From Candidatus Tayloriibacteriota bacterium (GTDB taxonomy: Bacteria > Patescibacteriota > Minisyncoccia > Phycocordibacterales > PALSA-1337): DNA of 10,254 nt. The position numbers and the translations under genes were made by a program. The notes under the pieces were generated by a model that searched no databases, was not told the origin of the DNA, and saw nothing but the letters and a program-made list of their open reading frames with translations. The stretch covers positions 1 to 10,254 of the forward strand of contig JAPLZH010000021.1 in assembly GCA_026395105.1 (NCBI GenBank), in the 5' to 3' direction. Below are positions 6,215 to 10,254 of the stretch, piece by piece. The first letter of the stretch is position 1. Each line of letters starts with the position of its first letter.

Positions 6215-8107
6215 ATGAACCGCAAGATCTACTTCAATGAAGCCCTGATGCTCGTGCTCCTAATCTCCCTCGTTTTTCACGGGCTCGGAGTAACCGGAGT
6301 TTTTTCACCAGAAAGCCTGCTCGGGAAAGTCTCTGAATTTTTTCTCATAATAATCTCCATCATAGGCGTCATACCCGTCCTCGTTAGCGCCGGAATCGCC
6401 CTCTTTAAAAGAAGTATAACTATAGATCTTCTAGCCGGAATCGCCCTCGCTTTCACTCTCCTACAACACGAATGGGTTTCAGCCGCATTCATTAACCTCA
6501 TGCTTTCATCGGCCCGCCTTTTCGATGCTTTTACGCAAAAGAAGACGGAGAATATAATCACGCACCTTTTAAAATTAAGACCAGTTTCTGTCAGAGTAAA
6601 AAGCGGTGAGCATACTAAGATAATACCGCTCGAAGAAGTAAAAATCGGAGAGATTATTATAGTCGAATCAGGTGACAGAATTCCCATAGATGGCAAAGTA
6701 ATTCAGGGTCAGGCGAGCGTAGATCAGTCCACACTAACTGGAGAAAGTCAGCCGGTAAGTAAAACAGATGGAAGTCAGGTTTTTAGTTCCACCCTTTGCC
6801 TTTCTGGTTCGCTTTTCGTAAAAGCAGAGAAAGTTGGTAAAGATACTACTCTCGCTAAGATGATCGCCCTCGTGGATGAAGCCAGCCGTGCGAAAACGAA
6901 AACAGAAACTTTTGCAAATAAATTCAGTGCCTGGTATATAGGCATTTCTCTCATCACCGCCATACTCATTTATCTCATAACTAGGAATTTAAACCTAGTT
7001 CTTAGTTTGCTCTTAGTGACCTGCGCGGACGACCTAGCCGTGGCTATTCCGCTCGGCTTCACTGTGGCTATTTCTAAAGCCGCTAAACACGGAATTATCG
7101 TTAAAGGTGCCGCTGTGATGGAGAGACTAAAAGATATTCGCACTTTCGTTACTGATAAGACAGGAACTCTTACGAGTGGAGTTTCGACAGTCTTAAAAGT
7201 CATTTCGCTAGGTGATGTGCCAGAGGCATCATGTGTGAATGCGGCAGCTATTTGCTCTGTAGATTCTAAACATCCGACAGCACTCGCTATTTTGGGATAT
7301 GCAAAAAGTCGAAAAATAGACGTCCATACACCGGACGAAGTAAAGGAAACTCCAGGAGATGGAGTCTGGGCAAAGCACGAAAAGCATGAATTTTTACAGG
7401 GTAAGGTTTCCTTTTTGGCTAGTCATGGAATAGAGATTTCTGAAGAGGCCTCAAAAACTATTAGAGAAGAGCAAAAAGGAGGAAAGAGTATTAGTGCTAT
7501 CGCCATAGATGGAAAGCTTGTGGCTATTTTCGTCCTCGCTGATGATATTCGAAAATATGCAAAGGAGGTTATAGCAGAAACTAGGACGCTCGGTGTGAGA
7601 AACTGGGTTATGTTAACAGGTGATAATGAACAGGTGGCCGCCCGCGTAGCAGGGGAGATCGGAATAGACAGTTATTTTGCAAATTTAAAGCCAGAAGATA
7701 AGCTAGAGCATATTAAGAAGCTGAAACATCGCCACGGTGCTATAGCCATGATGGGCGATGGCGTGAATGATGCGGCGGCCCTTGCCCTAGCAGATGTTAG
7801 CTTTGCAATGGGCGCCATAGGCTCCGACGCATCCATAGAAGCAGCGGACATCGCCCTCATGCACGACGACCTTCGAAGGGTTCCAGAAGCTATATTTTTA
7901 AGCAAAGAATCCATAGCTATCGTTAAGCAGAACTTCGTCATCTGGGCGGTTTCGAATGGAATCGGACTCGGCCTAGTTTTCTTTGGCGTGATCGGCCCCG
8001 TCGGCGCTTCTTTATATAACTTCCTCACAGATTTCGTGCCGATTTTAAACGTCTTTAAGATATATAGACTGAAAATAAATAAGCATACGTACGATAGTGT
8101 GAAGTAA
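6215..8107 (+). CDS. P-type ATPase, P1B-like, with CADD in place of CPx
   Basis: A 630-residue cation-pumping ATPase in the heavy-metal (P1B) layout: four helices (about 8-30, 42-64, 68-85, 87-104), the actuator domain with TGES (175-178), two helices (about 240-256 and 259-285), the P and N domains, and two C-terminal helices (about 572-594 and 598-616). The machinery is intact: DKTGT (314-318, phosphorylated Asp314), the P1B-specific HP (353-354) in SKHPTALAIL, TGDN (468-471) and GDGVNDA (514-520). C-terminal NFLTDF with Asp606 lines up with the Asp of ZntA/CadA zinc pumps. The ion site is abnormal: where CPC, SPC, TPC or CPH is expected it reads Cys270-Ala-Asp-Asp273 followed by LAVAIP, so the helix-breaking Pro is missing and two acids are present. 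The N-terminal metal-binding domain is also absent. Export of a divalent metal is likely; which metal is open. It starts six bases after the previous stop with no ribosome site and is much richer in G+C (35 of 60 at 7021-7080). Confidence 0.93.
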   Translation: MNRKIYFNEALMLVLLISLVFHGLGVTGVFSPESLLGKVSEFFLIIISIIGVIPVLVSAGIALFKRSITIDLLAGIALAFTLLQHEWVSAAFINLMLSSARLFDAFTQKKTENIITHLLKLRPVSVRVKSGEHTKIIPLEEVKIGEIIIVESGDRIPIDGKVIQGQASVDQSTLTGESQPVSKTDGSQVFSSTLCLSGSLFVKAEKVGKDTTLAKMIALVDEASRAKTKTETFANKFSAWYIGISLITAILIYLITRNLNLVLSLLLVTCADDLAVAIPLGFTVAISKAAKHGIIVKGAAVMERLKDIRTFVTDKTGTLTSGVSTVLKVISLGDVPEASCVNAAAICSVDSKHPTALAILGYAKSRKIDVHTPDEVKETPGDGVWAKHEKHEFLQGKVSFLASHGIEISEEASKTIREEQKGGKSISAIAIDGKLVAIFVLADDIRKYAKEVIAETRTLGVRNWVMLTGDNEQVAARVAGEIGIDSYFANLKPEDKLEHIKKLKHRHGAIAMMGDGVNDAAALALADVSFAMGAIGSDASIEAADIALMHDDLRRVPEAIFLSKESIAIVKQNFVIWAVSNGIGLGLVFFGVIGPVGASLYNFLTDFVPILNVFKIYRLKINKHTYDSVK

Positions 8108-8334
8108 AAGACAAAATCATATTTGCCTTTAATTATTCCAGGTTTTCTTTTTAATCTGAAACTTCAGGTTATTTATCTCAATGAACCTCACTGCGGATAT
8201 TTAGAGGGTTGTTTAAGTCTAGCACAGTTATAATGAATAAATTTTAAATTATTTATAAAGTTTTGATAAAAATTTCATTTTTTCTTTAGAACTTTTTTAG
8301 CGTTTCTTTATCACCCATGGAGTAGAATATTCAA
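8108..8334 (+). other. AT-rich spacer between the ATPase and pilB
   Basis: A 227-base non-coding stretch without a credible frame on either strand. It contains a consensus TATAAT at 8229-8234 without a good -35 (TTGTTT at 8209-8214 leaves only 14 bases), a tiny inverted repeat CTGA/TCAG (8156-8167), and an imperfect pair AACCTC/GAGGGTT around 8184-8210 with a long loop. None is followed by a T-run that would make a clear terminator. The stretch 8236-8310 is dominated by A and T runs, as is common upstream of strong promoters. Confidence 0.6.
8323..8328 (+). promoter_or_regulatory. -10 hexamer before pilB
   Basis: TAGAAT is followed by ATTCAA (six bases) and the ATG at 8335. The TAG of the hexamer is also an in-frame stop, so the pilB frame cannot extend upstream, which fixes the start and confirms that the usual N-terminal domain is absent. 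A GGAG (8319-8322) lies 12 bases from the ATG, too far for a good Shine-Dalgarno sequence. Confidence 0.6.
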
Positions 8335-9438
8335 ATGAATATTTTGAAGAGTCCTGTGGCTGTGGTCGAAAGCATTATTTCTAATGCTGGGTCAGAGAAT
8401 GCTTCAGATATTCATTTCGAACCTTATGGGGAAAAGGTACGGGTGCGTCTTAGGGTGAATGGCGAATTAAGAAAAGAAAGGGAATTTCCTATAGCAGAAT
8501 ACAGTGGTGTTTTAGCTAGAATTAAAGCTTTAGCCTCTTTAAGACTTGATGGAATTTCCATGCAGGATGGGCGCTTTGTTTATGAAGTTGAAATTAAGGC
8601 TAAAGAAGAAGGTAAGAAAAAGATTCTAGAAGATGACTTAAAAGAATTAGTAAAATTCGACATTCGCGTATCAGTTCTCCCTTCATTTTTCGGTGAAAGT
8701 ATAGTCTTACGTCTGTTTCGGCGTGGCTTCACGTCTAACTCTCTAATAGAACTGGGCTTTACTCATGAGCATGAGAAGGTTTTTAAAAGTGCATTATCTG
8801 GACGAGGTCTTATAATAATCACAGGACCGACAGGCTCTGGAAAGACCACCACTCTTTATACCTTACTCCAGTCTCTACCTATTCACGAACTATCCATTAT
8901 CACTCTCGAAGATCCTATCGAGACTACACTTGAGGGAATTAGACAAGTGCAGATTCATCCACGCGCTGGTATTACCTTTGCCACAGGCCTGCGCTCTATT
9001 CTTCGTCAGGATCCGGATGTGATTATGGTTGGAGAAATTCGTGATACAGAGACGGCTAGGATAGCAGTACATGCTTCTATGACGGGCCACTTAGTTTTGT
9101 CGACTATTCATACTACTAGCGCGGTGGATGCTATTCCACGTCTTATAGATATGGGACTAGAGCCGTATCTTATAGCATCTTCAGTGAGGCTTATAGTGGC
9201 TCAGGAATTAATAAAGAAAGTAAATAAAGATGGAAGTATAGGGCGCAGAGTTATAGCTGAATTATTAGAATTTGATAATTCTATAAAAAATGCAGTACAT
9301 AATAGAAAAAACACTTCGGCCATTTTGGGGATCGCTTCTAAGAATGGATTTAGAACGATGGAAAACCATATTTTATCTATCATGGAGAAAGGCGAAATCA
9401 CGTCTGGTGAGGCTCATTCGATTATCAAAAATCTCTAA
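8335..9438 (+). CDS. pilB: Compact type IV pilus / type II secretion ATPase (PilB/GspE)
   Basis: Cytoplasmic hexameric ATPase that drives pilin assembly in type IV pili, competence pseudopili or type II secretion. SDIHFEP (24-30) opens the N2 domain. Walker A is GPTGSGKT (164-171), the Asp box TLEDPIE (190-196), Walker B RQDPDVIMVGEIRD (224-237) and the His box MTGHLVLSTIHT (249-260). RLIDMGLEPYLIASSV (269-284) is characteristic of PilB/GspE and not PilT. At 367 residues it is short: the N-terminal domain that contacts the inner-membrane platform is missing, and an upstream in-frame stop shows it is not lost by start choice. The four-Cys zinc module normally placed between the 'A-Q-x-L' segment (about 289-292) and 'R-x-x-x-x-E-L-L' (about 305-311) is also absent; only about ten residues join them. 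A charged insert at about 87-107 precedes DIRVS. It overlaps the start of pilC by 32 bases. Confidence 0.93.
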   Translation: MNILKSPVAVVESIISNAGSENASDIHFEPYGEKVRVRLRVNGELRKEREFPIAEYSGVLARIKALASLRLDGISMQDGRFVYEVEIKAKEEGKKKILEDDLKELVKFDIRVSVLPSFFGESIVLRLFRRGFTSNSLIELGFTHEHEKVFKSALSGRGLIIITGPTGSGKTTTLYTLLQSLPIHELSIITLEDPIETTLEGIRQVQIHPRAGITFATGLRSILRQDPDVIMVGEIRDTETARIAVHASMTGHLVLSTIHTTSAVDAIPRLIDMGLEPYLIASSVRLIVAQELIKKVNKDGSIGRRVIAELLEFDNSIKNAVHNRKNTSAILGIASKNGFRTMENHILSIMEKGEITSGEAHSIIKNL

Positions 9439-10123
9439 AATTCCAGATAATTCTCAAATAGTATTATCAGAACAGCTTTCATTTTTATTAAAGGCTGGAG
9501 TTTCCATGACAGATGCCTGTACAGTGGTATCAGGAAGTATGCCGAAATATACAGAAAGAATCCTTAATCTCTCTCGAGAAATCTCTGAGGGAATTTCAGT
9601 TTCTTCGTCTTTGTGTAGCGAAAAGCACGGAATCTTTGATGGCAAATGGCTAGCTGTTTTAAAATCTGGAGAATTAAGCGGAACGTTAGATATGACATTA
9701 AGCTCGCTCGCAGAACATATTAAAAAAATAAATCAAATAAAATCGAAAATTAAAAGCGCTGCCTATTATCCGCTATTTGTCGGTATTTCTGCCTTTTTTG
9801 CTGTTATTTTCCTTATGCTATATGTTATGCCAAAAATAATACCGATGCTTTCGGGGATGAGGGTGGAATTACCGCTTCTCACGAGGATCGTTCTCGCTTT
9901 CAGTCACTTTTTTCAGAGGGATTGGATGTTTATAATCATGGCCGTATTTTCTTTGCCAATATTTTTCGCATGGTACCAGAGGTCGGAAAAAAGAATGAGA
10001 TTAGTACATAAAAGTATTTACAGTTTCTGGGGCCTTAAAGATTTTTCTAAATATTATAATCTATGCACTCTATACCGAACTACTTCACTTATGTATAAAA
10101 CAGGATATTCTTTACCCCTCTAG
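9407..10123 (+). pseudogene. pilC: pilC (type II secretion F family), truncated by an IS element
   Basis: Inner-membrane platform protein of the type IV pilus / type II secretion apparatus, partner of PilB. The first T2SSF domain is clear: LSEQLSFLLKAGVSMTDA near the start, then LKSGELSGTLDMTLSSLAEH and a membrane segment after AAYYPLF, followed by MLYVMPKIIPML and ELPLLTRIVLAFS, all at family positions. A second hydrophobic segment (MFIIMAVFSLPIFFAW) follows, and the protein breaks off within LYRTTSLMYKTGYSLPL, exactly where the second T2SSF domain (usually RFxRTLxLLLxSGxPLxxAL) begins. About 238 residues remain of an expected 350-400. The terminal TAG is supplied by or next to the IS30 end. 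The frame is open from 9290, but those bases belong to pilB; GTG at 9407 puts the domain start at the normal distance, and ATG at 9344 is an alternative. The product probably does not work. Confidence 0.85.
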
Positions 10124-10132
10124 CTACCCCTC
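10113..10132 (+). repeat. 8-base direct repeat at the IS30/pilC junction
   Basis: TACCCCTC occurs at 10113-10120 and 10125-10132, separated by TAGC. The left copy is at the end of the recognisable pilC reading frame and the right copy covers the transposase stop. It may mark the junction, for example by being part of the element's end next to a similar target, or be a chance repeat. The true IS boundary cannot be placed to the base without the other end. Confidence 0.4.
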
Positions 10133-10254
10133 AAGTAGGACACTCGAACTTAATAATGAATAATACTCTGTTGCTGTCCTAAACTCAATACACTCCCTAG
10201 GTCGGTCATTCAAGAAGGAATGGATTTCATCTAAATCTTCTTGAGTAACGGTAC
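10121..10254 (-). mobile_element. End of an IS30-family insertion sequence (partial)
   Basis: The right 130-odd bases carry the 3' end of an IS30-type transposase on the minus strand, stopping a few bases from the interrupted pilC. In IS30 elements the transposase gene typically ends inside or next to the terminal inverted repeat, so the sequence from about 10121 to 10150 is the likely terminal repeat. The left boundary is approximate, and the rest of the element lies beyond the window. Confidence 0.75.
10124..10252 (-). CDS. IS30-family transposase, C-terminal fragment
   Basis: On the minus strand an open frame enters from the right edge and ends at TAG (10126-10124), giving 42 residues. 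LDEIHSFLNDRPRECIEFRT (residues 7-26) matches the hallmark C-terminal end of IS30-family DDE transposases (usually LNNRPRKxLGFxTPxE), which lies just after the last catalytic Glu. The tail SSSVLLEG corresponds to the typical short hydrophobic ending near the inverted repeat. The catalytic DDE residues are outside the window, so activity cannot be judged. Confidence 0.85.
   Translation of the reverse strand, partial: TVTQEDLDEIHSFLNDRPRECIEFRTATEYYSLLSSSVLLEG

Noticed and set aside
6277..6696. Minus-strand reading frame of 139 codons
   Set aside because: It mirrors the ATPase gene, has no start context, and its translation is a low-complexity mix typical of antisense frames. The same holds for minus-strand frames at 1543-1806, 6970-7203 and 7672-8028.
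8156..8167. CTGAAACTTCAG as a terminator of the ATPase gene
   Set aside because: A four-base stem with no following T-run is too weak.
9290..9406. Extra N-terminal 39 residues for pilC
   Set aside because: The frame is open here but the bases encode the conserved end of PilB in another frame; the residues do not resemble a PilC N-terminus.
1..10254. Alternative genetic code (UGA as glycine)
   Set aside because: The NUDIX gene ends at TGA where the family ends, and no conserved domain contains an internal TGA.
1..10254. tRNA, rRNA, CRISPR array or riboswitch
   Set aside because: No spaced repeats, cloverleaf or recognisable conserved RNA motifs were seen; non-coding gaps are all under 230 bases.

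Overview
The window looks like part of a Patescibacteria (CPR, Parcubacteria-like) genome. This is inferred from gene content and style, not from a phylogenetic marker: genes are small and tightly packed, there are almost no Shine-Dalgarno sequences, and there are stripped-down type IV pilus genes (pilB/pilC) and single-pass lineage-specific membrane proteins with a 'Y.N...F.F' extracytoplasmic domain. UGA is used as a stop (end of the NUDIX gene) and no gene reads through one, so the UGA-glycine code of Gracilibacteria/Absconditabacteria is unlikely.

Layout. At the extreme left a gene may begin on the minus strand and run off the edge. Positions 208-1209 encode an unrecognised membrane protein. 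A 62-residue hypothetical protein (1286-1474) follows and ends in a clear intrinsic terminator. That terminator runs directly into an extended -10 promoter and the tspO gene (1556-2035). Next is a strongly AT-rich run of four genes on the same strand (2046-4597), overlapping or nearly touching: a histidine-phosphatase superfamily protein, a NUDIX hydrolase, a GSx10DxD nucleotidyltransferase and a GNAT acetyltransferase. Positions 4649-6208 encode a second membrane protein with four helices and a large cysteine-bearing outer domain made of two repeats. Six bases after it comes a GC-richer P-type ATPase of the heavy-metal (P1B) layout, in which the usual CPx metal-binding motif is replaced by Cys-Ala-Asp-Asp. 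After a 227-base AT-rich spacer comes a compact pilB (8335-9438). It overlaps pilC, whose second half is lost where an IS30-family element, transposase on the minus strand, begins at about 10120 and runs off the right edge.

How the parts may work together. The phosphatase-NUDIX pair resembles a split version of mycobacterial MutT1 (NUDIX plus histidine phosphatase in one chain) and may clean up or recycle nucleotides or dinucleotides; the adjacent transferases could modify a related small molecule. PilB and PilC would be the motor and inner-membrane platform of a type IV pilus or competence pseudopilus, but the IS insertion should inactivate PilC and affect anything co-transcribed beyond it.

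The most striking shared signal is regulatory. Several start codons sit exactly 6 or 7 bases after a TATAAT/TAGAAT hexamer, as expected if transcripts begin at the start codon itself (leaderless mRNAs). No gene has a convincing Shine-Dalgarno sequence.
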